Shown piece by piece: positions 24,237 through 31,746 of a DNA stretch of 31,992 nt. The stretch is taken from the NCBI GenBank assembly GCA_050288705.1, contig JBNKEI010000069.1, positions 1-31,992 on the forward strand, written 5' to 3'. A program made the translations under genes and the position numbers. The stretch comes from JBNKEI01 sp050288705 (GTDB taxonomy: Bacteria > Myxococcota > Myxococcia > Myxococcales > UBA5297). Positions within the stretch are counted from its first letter, which is position 1, and each line of letters starts with the position of its first letter. The notes beneath the pieces were generated by a model. The model searched no databases and was not told the DNA's origin. It saw only the letters and a program-made list of their open reading frames with translations.

Positions 24237-25238
24237 ATGACTTGGAAATTACCCCAATTACCTAAACCAACCAAATTACCACAGTTACCACAGTTGCCAC
24301 AGTTGCCACAGTTACCACAGTTGCCACAGTTGCCACAGTTGCCACTTTTCGGGAAAGATGGCGACAATTCTTACAATGTTACTATCAATAACAACAATAA
24401 CAATAACAATTATTACGGTGGCGATGGATTCGATTCTATGCCCGGAAGGAAACATCATTATGACAGTCAATTTGGCAGTCAATTTTCTGGTTCGGAAAGC
24501 AATTTCCCAAGCTTAAAACAAGAAAGCGCTTGCTATAAATCACCTAAATTCCAACCTGCCGCTCCGGTTGCAGCTAATGAAACCGGCAGCATTAAAGGCG
24601 ACCCGCACTTTGTTGGCGGCGATGGAGGGCAATATGATGTTCAGGGTAAACCCAACACTACCTACGACTTGCTGTCTGACCAGGGGCTCCAAGTGCGCGG
24701 TCGGTTTGATGCTTGGGGAACAGAAGGCGCTACAGCAGTGGGTGAAACCGGCGTGACAGTCGGCGAAGGCATGAACAGCGACTACGTAAATTTCAGGAAG
24801 GACGGTACCGCCAGCATCAACGGTCAGTCCATGGAAGAGGGAAAACTTTATCAATTGGCTGACGGCGGTACCGCGAAACTGGAAAAAGGGGAGCTGACCA
24901 CAACCACTCGCGAAGGATACACCATTAAGCAAACCGTGCATGACGACGCTTACATCAATATGTCGGTCAACACCGGAAAAAACGGTGTCGATAACGGTCG
25001 GATACCGTCTGGCTTGTTGGGGCAGACCTTCGACGCCGATAACGAGGCTCGCAATGGCGCTAAAGGGCATGGCGCTCAAGGAGAAGGCGCTATCGTGGGA
25101 GAGGTGAGTGATTATGAGCGACCTGCGCTTGATCCCATCAATGATAATCGAGGTGCGCCGATAATGGATAAATGGCCCTTGCCCTTGTTGGATTTGTTAG
25201 ACCAGTTAGCAATGCAATTGACACCGCATAAATTCTGA
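24237..25238 (+). CDS. LPQ-repeat, Asn-run protein with von Willebrand factor D-like domain
   Basis: This is a 333-aa protein starting at an ATG behind GAAGGAG. There is no classical signal peptide. Residues 14-37 are seven LPQ triplets, followed by a run of eight Asn (about 51-58). After a Ser/Gln-rich stretch, residues about 118-270 resemble a vWD-type domain: GSIKGDPHFVGGDGGQYDVQ (the GDPHF...YD..G core), TTYDLLSDQGLQVRGRFDAW and the closing PSGLLGQTFD. Such domains occur in secreted or surface proteins of many Gram-negatives. The low-complexity head may serve as an export or surface-attachment stalk. The vWD label rests on motifs only. Confidence 0.75.
   Translation: MTWKLPQLPKPTKLPQLPQLPQLPQLPQLPQLPQLPLFGKDGDNSYNVTINNNNNNNNYYGGDGFDSMPGRKHHYDSQFGSQFSGSESNFPSLKQESACYKSPKFQPAAPVAANETGSIKGDPHFVGGDGGQYDVQGKPNTTYDLLSDQGLQVRGRFDAWGTEGATAVGETGVTVGEGMNSDYVNFRKDGTASINGQSMEEGKLYQLADGGTAKLEKGELTTTTREGYTIKQTVHDDAYINMSVNTGKNGVDNGRIPSGLLGQTFDADNEARNGAKGHGAQGEGAIVGEVSDYERPALDPINDNRGAPIMDKWPLPLLDLLDQLAMQLTPHKF
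24276..24344 (+). repeat. 9-bp tandem repeat (TT[A/G]CCACAG), 7 full copies plus a partial
   Basis: The repeat encodes LPQ triplets. Units differ only at the A/G third base. Because the unit is a multiple of three, changes in copy number alter protein length but not frame. Confidence 0.95.
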
Positions 25239-25324
25239 TTGTCGTTGCACGCTTTGGTTGACGAAGGGGCGGGAACAAGAGGGGACGCCCCTTAGCTACA
25301 TCCATATCGGCGGTACTTGAGCGA

Positions 25325-26229
25325 TCATTTAAAGAAGGAATTTGGGAAATGCTGCTTGTATTCCAGTACCGAAGCAAAAAGATCGCCCCTGTTTTTCACT
25401 CGTTGCAAAACCTCTGGTGCTTCAAAGGACAAAGTTTGTAATGAATGATTCTGAAAATCTTCTATTTCTTCCCAGGTAACAGGGGTAGAAACTGTTGGTC
25501 GTTCTCCCGCGCGCAGAGAATACACGCTTACTGTGGTTTTGTGTTGATCGTTTTGGCTCCAGTCGATGAATACTTTGCCACGGCGCAGTGCCTTGCGCAT
25601 GCTGCTAACCACCCGGTCGGGGAATTTTTTTTCCATTGCCCGCGCAATAACGTAGGCAAGTCTTTTGGTTTGGCTAAAAGTAACTGGTGTATTAAATGGA
25701 ACATATATGTGCATTCCTTTTAGTCCCGAAGTTTTGACAAAAGATTGTAGCCCAATTGCTCGAAATAGTTTGCGCATTTCTAAAGCTGTCGAGACGCATT
25801 CGACAATGCCGGCGGGAATTCCCGGGTCTAGGTCGAATACCATTATAGTTGGACGTTGTTGATCTTGCGTCAGGTACAAGGGAACGTGTATTTCTAAAGA
25901 AGCAAGATTTACCACCCATAAAAGCGCGGCTTGGTCATCAATAAGACAAGAATAACGGTCGTTGTTTTCCGATATTATTCGTGCAACTGGCATCCAGGCA
26001 GGTCGTCCTGGGGGAACGCGCTTTTCAAAAAAAAATTATTACCTGTTCCCTCAGGATACCGTTTCATGGTAAGAGGTCGATTACGAATATGAGGGAGCAA
26101 TACTGGAGCTATTTGTCGATAATAGTCTAATACCTGTGCTTTTAAATATCCGGCAGCCGGGTAATAAATCTTTTCCAAGTTGCTGAGTACCAAGTCTCTT
26201 GTTCCCAGTCGGATAAACATTTTGCTCAT
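25325..26229 (-). CDS. ligD: LigD-type NHEJ polymerase/primase, frameshifted in a homopolymer
   Basis: This is the LigD polymerase domain (archaeo-eukaryotic primase fold) as a stand-alone protein. The first part starts at ATG 26229 (TAATG overlap with ku): LEKIYYPAAGYLKAQVLDYY, PVLLPHIRNRPLTMKRYPEG. The second part, in another frame, has LLWVVNLASLEIHVPL, the catalytic MVFDLDPG, KTSGLKGMHIYVPF and FIDWSQND. The switch lies at a run of nine A on the + strand (26027-26035). A -1 slip there, or one extra base, restores GNNFFFEKRVPPGRPAWMPV and a normal 301-aa protein. Either a sequencing error, slippage-dependent expression or a recent inactivation would explain it. The enzyme would fill gaps and add ribonucleotides at broken DNA ends. 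Confidence 0.9.
26027..26035 (-). other. Homopolymer slippage site in the polymerase gene
   Basis: Nine A on the + strand (T9 in the mRNA sense). In the upstream frame the codons are AAT TTT TTT TTG; after a -1 shift they are TTT TTT then TTT GAA AAG, which continues the conserved protein. The frame change between the two halves maps exactly here. Confidence 0.85.
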
Positions 26230-27107
26230 TAATGTTTCTCCTGTGTTTTTTCTTGCTCCAAATGCAATTCAAGAACACGCAAAAGGTCTCCTGCTTCGTC
26301 TAAAGTCTCCTCGCTTATTCCTTCGGAAAAATCTTCTGCTGATTCTGGAATTTGTATTACGTCACCCGATTGTTTTTTCTGCTCAACGGCGTCTTTAAGC
26401 TTTTTCTCTTGGGTGGCGCCGGTAGTATCGGCGATTTGCTCCCAGGGGAACGATGCAAACACTTCTTGGCTAGACATTTGTTGAATGGATCTTTTTATGG
26501 TTTCTATTCCTTTCCTATCTACTACAGCTTTATCAGCCGGGGCGCCAAATTGATCGATTTGTATTGGGCCAGGTACCAAATTTTCCTTAATAGCAATTTC
26601 GTTATAATAATACAGTGCAAACAGGCAAAGTATCTCTTCTATCGCTCGAATAGCAACCAAAAGTTCGCGTTCCCGCATGACGAACTGGGCAATGCCAGCG
26701 CGGTTTTGCTCGCTTAAGACCTGAGCAAGCAACCGGTAGGCTTTCAATGCCCCTCCTCCGGAAGGAAGCAAGTAATAAGCCTTTTTGTAATAAGGTGGAG
26801 GTATTTGCTCAGTATCAACGAAATCGAGAATTTCTATGGTTTGGCTGCGTTTGGGAGCAATACTTCTCAATTCCTCAGCGGAGATAGTAACGTATTTGCC
26901 TGGTTGCTCTTCGTGACCGCGCACCCACTGATCGGGTGGAATGGCAGTTTCATGCTCTGGACAAACCATTTCGCGTCGCAGGCGGCCAAAATCATGGTCG
27001 TGTAATAAATGAAAAGATACTCGGCTTGGCTTGATTGCGGAAACCAGGGATACTGGAATTGCTACCAGTCCAAAACTTACCGTTCCTGTCCAGATGGGGT
27101 GGGCCAC
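26229..27107 (-). CDS. ku: Ku protein (copy 1), DNA-end binding
   Basis: This 292-aa bacterial Ku homologue encircles DNA double-strand ends and recruits LigD. The family start MAHPIWTGTVSFGLVAIPVSL is seen, then FHLLHDHDFGRLRREMVCPEH, the beta-barrel/ring segment VTISAEELRSIAPKRSQTIEILDFV, YYKKAYYLLPSGGGALKAYRLL and FVMRERELLVAIRA. The C-terminal tail is acidic (ESAEDFSEGISEETLDEAGD) rather than Lys-rich as in many bacterial Ku. The gene overlaps the 3' end of the ligase gene by 31 nt and its TAA overlaps the ATG of the polymerase gene by one base, so all are translated from one message. Confidence 0.95.
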   Translation of the reverse strand: MAHPIWTGTVSFGLVAIPVSLVSAIKPSRVSFHLLHDHDFGRLRREMVCPEHETAIPPDQWVRGHEEQPGKYVTISAEELRSIAPKRSQTIEILDFVDTEQIPPPYYKKAYYLLPSGGGALKAYRLLAQVLSEQNRAGIAQFVMRERELLVAIRAIEEILCLFALYYYNEIAIKENLVPGPIQIDQFGAPADKAVVDRKGIETIKRSIQQMSSQEVFASFPWEQIADTTGATQEKKLKDAVEQKKQSGDVIQIPESAEDFSEGISEETLDEAGDLLRVLELHLEQEKTQEKH

Positions 27108-28096
27108 GATTCGCTCCCTTCTTTTTCCAGTACTATTTCGCTGGGAAGTTTGTCCCCGCGTAACCCTTTAAAAGAAGCTTGCTGAATTTGTCCTCCTTTT
27201 GGCCATCGACGGTATTCAATTTTTATTACTAAACACGGTTTAACTGGAATAAATTTTGGGAACTCCGCTTGATAAAAAGGACTCTTTTGAGCTTTTACCA
27301 TATTTAATAGCTCTACTAATTTTTGGTGCATTTGGTCTGAGAACCCGGTTCCTACTGACCCCGCGTAGCGAAATCGGCCTTGTTTATCGTAATACCCCAA
27401 TCCTAAAGCGCCAATACGGCGAGTACTTTGTTTTTGTGGGCTCCAGCCACCAATCACCAGGTCTTCAGTTTTCACCAATTTGGTTTTTCGCCAATAAGGA
27501 GAGCGGTATCCTGGCTGATATTTACTGTCTAATCGTTTGGCCACTACTCCTTCTAATCCGAAGGTCTTGGCAGTTTGTAATAAAGCATGGCCGTCCGCAA
27601 AAAAAAGTGGCGAAATTCGCGTTTGCGAATGAGTTTTTTTATGACTAAAAGGCAAATCTTCTAAAATAGTTCGGCGCTGGCGCAAAGGAAGTTCTAGCAA
27701 CGAATGCCCCTCGGCATACAAAACATCAAAAACAAAATACCAAACTGGCACTCGGTGCGCCACTCTTGAAACCCGGTTGGCGTCTAGATGCATTCGTTGC
27801 TGTAATAAAGCAAAACTGGGACGTCCCCAGGAATCTAGGGCCAATATTTCTCCATCTAAAACCCAAAACTGGCCCGGCAGCCAGCGCCCTAAGTCCTCGA
27901 ATTCGGGATACTGTGCGGTAATATTCAAAAGATTTCGGCTATCAATTCGTACTCGCGAGCCATCCCAAAACAGTAGTGCGCGTATTCCATCCCATTTGAA
28001 TTCGTACCCCCATTCACCGCCGTTGGTAGGCAGTGGCGCCATGGTTGCCAACATGGGAGGTATATGAAAGGGCAAAACCTGTTCACGTTCTTTCAT
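27077..28096 (-). CDS. ligD: LigD-type ATP-dependent DNA ligase (ligase domain only)
   Basis: This 339-aa stand-alone NHEJ ligase seals the repaired break. Motif I is YEFKWDGIRA with the adenylated Lys at residue 34. RIDSRNLLNITAQYPE is motif Ia, LDGEIL is the motif II-like acidic site, WYFVFDVLYAEG is motif III, GLEGVVAKR is motif IV and YWRKTKLVKTEDLVIGG is motif V. The OB-fold follows (RYAGSVGTGF, CLVIKIEYRRWPKGGQIQQA). The polymerase and phosphoesterase domains found in single-chain LigD are absent; the polymerase is encoded separately at 25325-26229. The start overlaps the end of ku copy 2 by 14 nt and the end overlaps ku copy 1 by 31 nt. Confidence 0.95.
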   Translation of the reverse strand: MKEREQVLPFHIPPMLATMAPLPTNGGEWGYEFKWDGIRALLFWDGSRVRIDSRNLLNITAQYPEFEDLGRWLPGQFWVLDGEILALDSWGRPSFALLQQRMHLDANRVSRVAHRVPVWYFVFDVLYAEGHSLLELPLRQRRTILEDLPFSHKKTHSQTRISPLFFADGHALLQTAKTFGLEGVVAKRLDSKYQPGYRSPYWRKTKLVKTEDLVIGGWSPQKQSTRRIGALGLGYYDKQGRFRYAGSVGTGFSDQMHQKLVELLNMVKAQKSPFYQAEFPKFIPVKPCLVIKIEYRRWPKGGQIQQASFKGLRGDKLPSEIVLEKEGSESWPTPSGQER

Positions 28097-28886
28097 AAGC
28101 TTGTTCCCGGCCTTGCTTTGCCTGTTTTAGGCTAGCCTCCAAAGTGGCCAATAGTTGCTCCGAGGAGGTAGTTTTTTTCTCGAAATATTTAGGAACGAAA
28201 GTAATTCCTTGCGCCTTTTTAGAAATAAATTCCTGCAGCTCGTCTTGGAAAGTACTATGGTATTGCTCTGGTTGGAAAGAGGAAGAAAGAGTCTCTAAAA
28301 GGTATTGGGCAGTCTTTTTTTCTCGCTCGCTTATTTCTACCTGGGGAACAGCGAATGAATGGGTTGATACTACTTCGTCAGGCCTTAATAAGCTTATTAA
28401 GTAGAGAATTGCACCATCGGACTTAAGCGCGCCCAAATAGTTTTTTTTCCTCATCACCCATTGGCAAATTCCTACTTGTTTGGTTTCCTCAAGAGCTTTA
28501 TACAAATCATTGTATTTTTTGTCAGATGGTAACGAATCTGGACCTAAACGATAAACGCGCTGATAATAGCGAGGGTCGATTTGTTCCGGGCGAGCAAAAG
28601 AAAGAACGTCAATAGATCTGCAGGGAGCCGGTTCCAAAGCCTGCAATTCCGGCGGTCTAAATATTACATACCGATTATTCTCTATGGCGACCCCTCTCAC
28701 CAAATGCTCGCGTTCTACTGGCTTATTATCCAAAGAACAGACTACTCGCTGGCGCAATCGCACTCTGTCTTGGCCATGGAGCAGGTGAAAACTAACTCTT
28801 TGCTCGTGAGCAGTGGTGTAAAGCTTGACCGGCACCCTTTCTGCCCCGAAAGTAATTACTCCTCGCCACAGCGCTCGTTCTCCCAT
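28083..28886 (-). CDS. ku: Ku protein (copy 2), DNA-end binding
   Basis: This is a second Ku homologue of 267 aa and the first gene of the operon. It shows MGERALWRGVITFGAERVPV, SFHLLHGQDRVRLRQRVVC, VIFRPPELQALEPAPCRSID, YYQRVYRLGPDS and CQWVMRKKNYLGALKSDGAI. It differs clearly from copy 1 and ends in a basic, Gln/Lys-rich tail (LEASLKQAKQGREQAYERT) in contrast to the acidic tail of copy 1. Two non-identical Ku in one operon could form a heterodimer, as in the eukaryotic Ku70/80 arrangement, or two homodimers with separate jobs. This is inferred. Confidence 0.95.
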   Translation of the reverse strand: MGERALWRGVITFGAERVPVKLYTTAHEQRVSFHLLHGQDRVRLRQRVVCSLDNKPVEREHLVRGVAIENNRYVIFRPPELQALEPAPCRSIDVLSFARPEQIDPRYYQRVYRLGPDSLPSDKKYNDLYKALEETKQVGICQWVMRKKNYLGALKSDGAILYLISLLRPDEVVSTHSFAVPQVEISEREKKTAQYLLETLSSSFQPEQYHSTFQDELQEFISKKAQGITFVPKYFEKKTTSSEQLLATLEASLKQAKQGREQAYERT

Positions 28887-28969
28887 TTTTCACCCTGCAA
28901 TAAATTGGGTATTTATTGGGGAGGTGACAACTGCTCGCAGGCGAGGAGCTTTTATATTTCGGAATTTGG

Positions 28970-29614
28970 CTATCCTCTTCGCGATCCTGAATACGAGCCC
29001 GGATGCCAACCTCTCTGCGACCCCGCATGCGACGACGATTCTGCACTCGATCCTTGCCCTCTTCCCCGTTGTGCTTGCCTCATTCTTTCTGGTAATCCAT
29101 CCATACTGACCTGCAAATCATCAAGCGTATTCCTGGCTGTTGCGAGTCTTTCCCTGACAGATTGAATCTGCTCTTCTGTCAAGTCCGTTTGTAAGATTTG
29201 AAGACTTAGATTTTGGATAATAAGTCGTTGTTGATTGATTTGGTCAACAAGATTCCGGGCTTGTGTGTAGTATTCTCGAGACACTTCTCCTGAGGCTTCT
29301 TCGGGTATATAAGGAGCGTTTACCCGTGAAGTTCGTTTAGGCATTCCACCCATTGCTTTGCCGGTTAGTGGAATTTCAAGCCCGCCTGGCGCCGGTCTAA
29401 AATTGCGCTGCTCTAGTTTGTCTAGCGCAGTAAATCGCAAGTCTTTGGATGAGCTGGGTTGCTCGAATAATTCCAGGCGTTGTGCCGCAAAAGCTCGGCT
29501 CAAAACGGAATTGTTGGGTTGCTCAGAAATAGTAGCTTTCGCTTTATTAGCTTTAGCGTTTTCTGGAAATCGATATTTAATTTTTGTATCCATTCTAATT
29601 CTTGACGATATCAT
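28970..29614 (-). CDS. Tandem paralogue family, copy 1, 214 aa
   Basis: The family is not recognised. It shares with copies 2 and 3 a conserved first 95 residues, including VLSRAFAAQRLELFEQPSSS, KDLRFTALDKLEQR, and GGLEIPLTGKAMGGM. The middle is a predicted coiled coil (YYTQARNLVDQINQQRLIIQ, SVRERLATARNTLDDLQVSM, LPERMRQAQRG). The tail is a Gly/Ser/Arg/His-rich stretch (AESSSHAGSQRGWHPGSYSG SRRG). No signal peptide or membrane segment is seen. AGGAA precedes the ATG. It lies 83 nt upstream of the NHEJ operon on the same strand. Confidence 0.8.
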   Translation of the reverse strand: MISSRIRMDTKIKYRFPENAKANKAKATISEQPNNSVLSRAFAAQRLELFEQPSSSKDLRFTALDKLEQRNFRPAPGGLEIPLTGKAMGGMPKRTSRVNAPYIPEEASGEVSREYYTQARNLVDQINQQRLIIQNLSLQILQTDLTEEQIQSVRERLATARNTLDDLQVSMDGLPERMRQAQRGRGQGSSAESSSHAGSQRGWHPGSYSGSRRG

Positions 29615-29770
29615 TGAAAAATTCCTTTTTTTGCTGTGATGGACGCATCGGCCGCTTATGTCAGATTGAGACTGGCAAAGCTTTGAACAAATGCTTTGTT
29701 TTTTTGTAACTATTTAGCACTAGCCACTTCGCGAGCAACCAAAATTGAAAACCACGGTCTTTCCGAGCGT

Positions 29771-29802
29771 AATGCCGCAGCATTAAAATGCCGCAGCATT
29801 AA
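29771..29802. repeat. Perfect 16-bp tandem duplication
   Basis: AATGCCGCAGCATTAA occurs twice in a row (29771-29786 and 29787-29802). Each copy holds the quasi-palindrome AATGC..GCATT. Confidence 0.9.
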
Positions 29803-29820
29803 GTCGAGGAAGCCATGGGA

Positions 29821-29843
29821 TTCGACAAGCTCGGCCTGAACGG
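29821..29843. repeat. REP element (TTCGACAAGCTCGGCCTGAA core)
   Basis: A 22-bp stretch ending in CTGAACGG is repeated in inverted orientation at 31489-31510. Both are followed, further on, by a TCAAGAAAGAA-like block. Motifs of this type (TCGACAAGCTC...GAACGG) are frequent dispersed intergenic repeats in proteobacteria. Confidence 0.75.
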
Positions 29844-29899
29844 ATTTATTGCAACCCTTCGTTATCAAGAAAGAAAGGTACTGAATAGTTATGTTTTTT

Positions 29900-30496
29900 C
29901 TATCTTCTCTGCGATCCTGAATACGAAGATCCTGCATCGGATCTCTGCCATCTTCCTCGTTCTGCTTGTCTTATTCTTTCTGGCAATCTATCCCATCTAG
30001 CCTGCAAATCAACTAGCTCTTGCCTGAATCTTTCGAGATTTTCGCTGGCTGATTGACGTTGCTCTTCGGTCAGGTCTGGGCGGGCCAAATAAGTGTTTAG
30101 CTCGCGGATATAAAGTCGCTTATGAGCCATGCTATTCTCGATATCTCTGGCTTCTTGTTGGAATTGTCGAGCTCCTGCTTCCGAGATAGTGTCTGGCCTA
30201 GGGGGAGCGTTCACCCGCCTACGCATTCCACCCATTGCTTTGCCGGTTAGTGGAATTTCAAGCCCGCCCAGTGCTGGTTTAAAACCGCGTTGCTCTAGAA
30301 TATCCAGCGCAGTAAATCGCAAGTCTTTGGACGAGCTGGGTTGTTCGAACAATTCCCGACGCTGTGCAGCAAAAGCTCGGCTCAAAACCGAATTGTTGCG
30401 TTGTACGGAGTTGGTGGCCGTGGCTTTAGTAGCTTTAGCATTTTCCGGAGATTTATATTTAATATTTGTATCCGGTCTAATTCTTGACGATATCAT
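29900..30496 (-). CDS. Tandem paralogue family, copy 2, 198 aa
   Basis: It has the same conserved N-terminal block as copies 1 and 3 (MISSRIRPDTNIKYKSPENA, RAFAAQRRELFEQPSSSKDL, LGGLEIPLTGKAMGGM). The middle coiled coil has diverged (FQQEARDIENSMAHKRLYIR, SASENLERFRQELVDLQARW). The C-terminal tail is shorter (SDAGSSYSGSQRR) and lacks the His-containing segment of the other two. GGGG lies about 10 nt before the ATG. The 286-nt gap to copy 1 holds repeats; copy 3 is only 51 nt upstream. Confidence 0.78.
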   Translation of the reverse strand: MISSRIRPDTNIKYKSPENAKATKATATNSVQRNNSVLSRAFAAQRRELFEQPSSSKDLRFTALDILEQRGFKPALGGLEIPLTGKAMGGMRRRVNAPPRPDTISEAGARQFQQEARDIENSMAHKRLYIRELNTYLARPDLTEEQRQSASENLERFRQELVDLQARWDRLPERIRQAERGRWQRSDAGSSYSGSQRR

Positions 30497-30510
30497 CGAA
30501 AAACCCCATG

Positions 30511-30544
30511 TTTATTTATGCAGGTATTTTATTGCATTGCTAAC
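30511..30544. repeat. 34-bp block duplicated upstream of copies 2 and 3
   Basis: TTTATTTATGCAGGTATTTT followed by ATTGCATTGCTAAC is identical at 30511-30544 and 31206-31239, about 15 nt upstream of the start codons of copies 2 and 3. It marks the extent of the gene duplication and may carry the shared promoter. Confidence 0.85.
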
Positions 30545-30547
30545 CAA

Positions 30548-31192
30548 TTAGCCTCTCCGCGATCCTGAATACGAGCCCGAATGCCATCCTCTTTGCGAGC
30601 CCGCATGCGACGACGATTCTGCGCTCGAGCTTTGCCTTCTTCCCCGTTCTGCTTGTCTTAGTCTTTCTGGCAATTGATCCAAACGGATCTGCAAATCATA
30701 AAGCTTATTCGCGGCTTCTTCGAGCCTCTCACTGATATGTTGATGCTGCTCTTCTGTTTGGTTTGGTTGTGCAGCCAGATTCTTTAGAAGATTGAAAATA
30801 TTTTGCTGTTGAGCGATTTGGTTTCTAATTTCCTGGTCTTCTTGTGCGTATTGTCGCGCTGCTTCGGGCGGGAGATGGTCGGATAAAATAAGAGCGTTGG
30901 TCCGTGAAATTCGTTTAGGCATTCCACCCATTGCTTTGCCGGTTAATGGAATTTCAAGACCGCCCAGCGCTGGTTTAAAACCGCGCTGCTCTAGTTTATC
31001 CAGCGCAGTCAATCGCAAGTCTTTGGAGGAGCTGGGTTGCTCGAATAATTCCAGGCGTTGTGCCGCAAAAGCCCGGCTCAAAACCGAATTGCTGCGTTGC
31101 GCAGAGTCGGTGGTTGTAGTTTTTGGAGCCTTGGCGTTTTCTGTAAATCTATATTTAACATAAGTATCTATTTTAATTCTTGAAGATATCAT
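30548..31192 (-). CDS. Tandem paralogue family, copy 3, 214 aa
   Basis: This is the most upstream member of the family, equal in length to copy 1. The conserved N-terminal block (VLSRAFAAQRLELFEQPSSS, KLEQRGFKPALGGLEIPLTG) is followed by a diverged coiled coil (EIRNQIAQQQNIFNLLKNLA, HISERLEEAANKLYDLQIRL). The tail is nearly identical to that of copy 1 (SSSHAGSQRGWHSGSYSGSR RG). GGAG precedes the ATG. Conservation of head and tail with a fast-changing middle suggests the two ends interact with constant partners and the middle with a variable one; this is inference. Confidence 0.8.
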   Translation of the reverse strand: MISSRIKIDTYVKYRFTENAKAPKTTTTDSAQRSNSVLSRAFAAQRLELFEQPSSSKDLRLTALDKLEQRGFKPALGGLEIPLTGKAMGGMPKRISRTNALILSDHLPPEAARQYAQEDQEIRNQIAQQQNIFNLLKNLAAQPNQTEEQHQHISERLEEAANKLYDLQIRLDQLPERLRQAERGRRQSSSAESSSHAGSQRGWHSGSYSGSRRG

Positions 31193-31205
31193 CGAAAAAC
31201 TCCAT

Positions 31206-31239
31206 TTTATTTATGCAGGTATTTTATTGCATTGCTAAC
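31206..31239. repeat. 34-bp block, second copy
   Basis: Identical to 30511-30544; see that entry. It lies just upstream of the start of paralogue copy 3. Confidence 0.85.
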
Positions 31240-31432
31240 GATTCAATTCCATCTTTCCCGTTTTTTTTTCAAAATTTGTTTAATAGTCAATTAAGTTCGG
31301 ATTGGAACGTTTTGTTGGTTGCTTTCGAATGCTCTATGCTGCGTGAGAGGACGCAACAAAATTCAAGTTTATGGAGATTATGGAATTAGTTCAAGCAAAA
31401 AATAGCAAGAAAACGTAACTGTTTCAGCGCTC

Positions 31433-31510
31433 CATTCTTTCTTGAATGTGAAGACTGCAGACTTGACTATGAAGCACTGCAAAAAAAACCGTTCAGGCCG
31501 AGCTTGTCGA
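31433..31510. repeat. Composite intergenic repeat with inverted REP core
   Basis: CATTCTTTCTTGAA..GAAGACTGCA at 31433-31460 resembles 10703-10731, and 31489-31510 is the exact inverse of the REP core at 29821-29843. No gene is seen between 31240 and 31640. Confidence 0.65.
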
Positions 31511-31639
31511 GGCTCTGAGGCTTCCTTGTTTCATTCCTGCCTGTGGCATCGCGCTCGGAGGTCTTCGCAGTTTTTGCCAGTTCTGAATAGTGGTGCAACT
31601 CTGATGCTGAAACCGCACACTTTTTCCTGCCGGTCACCT

Positions 31640-31746
31640 CGAGCGTACGGAGCAAATTGTCGTTTTTGACAATTTGTTCCGGAAGGCGAGGGGTATGCGG
31701 TCCCTCGACTTCGGCCGTCCCGCTCTCGCGGGACAGCCTACGCTCG
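31640..31746. other. Cloverleaf-like inverted-repeat element
   Basis: An outer 8-bp stem, CGAGCGTA (31640-31647) with TACGCTCG (31739-31746), encloses three hairpins in a row. The first is CGGAGCAAATTGTC / GACAATTTGTTCCG (31648-31681, 14 bp, one G-T mismatch, loop GTTTTT). The second is CGAGGG / CCCTCG (31687-31707). The third is GTCCCGC / GCGGGAC (31717-31734, loop TCTC). It is the most structured stretch in the window and could be a mobile palindromic repeat or a structured RNA. Confidence 0.7.

Noticed and set aside
24276..24344. Phase-variation switch by the 9-bp repeat
   Set aside because: The unit is a multiple of three, so copy-number change cannot switch the frame on or off.
24098..24367. 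Minus-strand frame rich in Gly-Asn-Cys triplets
   Set aside because: It is the antisense reading of the LPQ repeat; no ribosome site or other protein features.
31640..31746. tRNA gene in the cloverleaf-like element
   Set aside because: Stem lengths, lack of T-loop (TTCGANNC) and anticodon-arm features, and no CCA-type end do not fit a tRNA.
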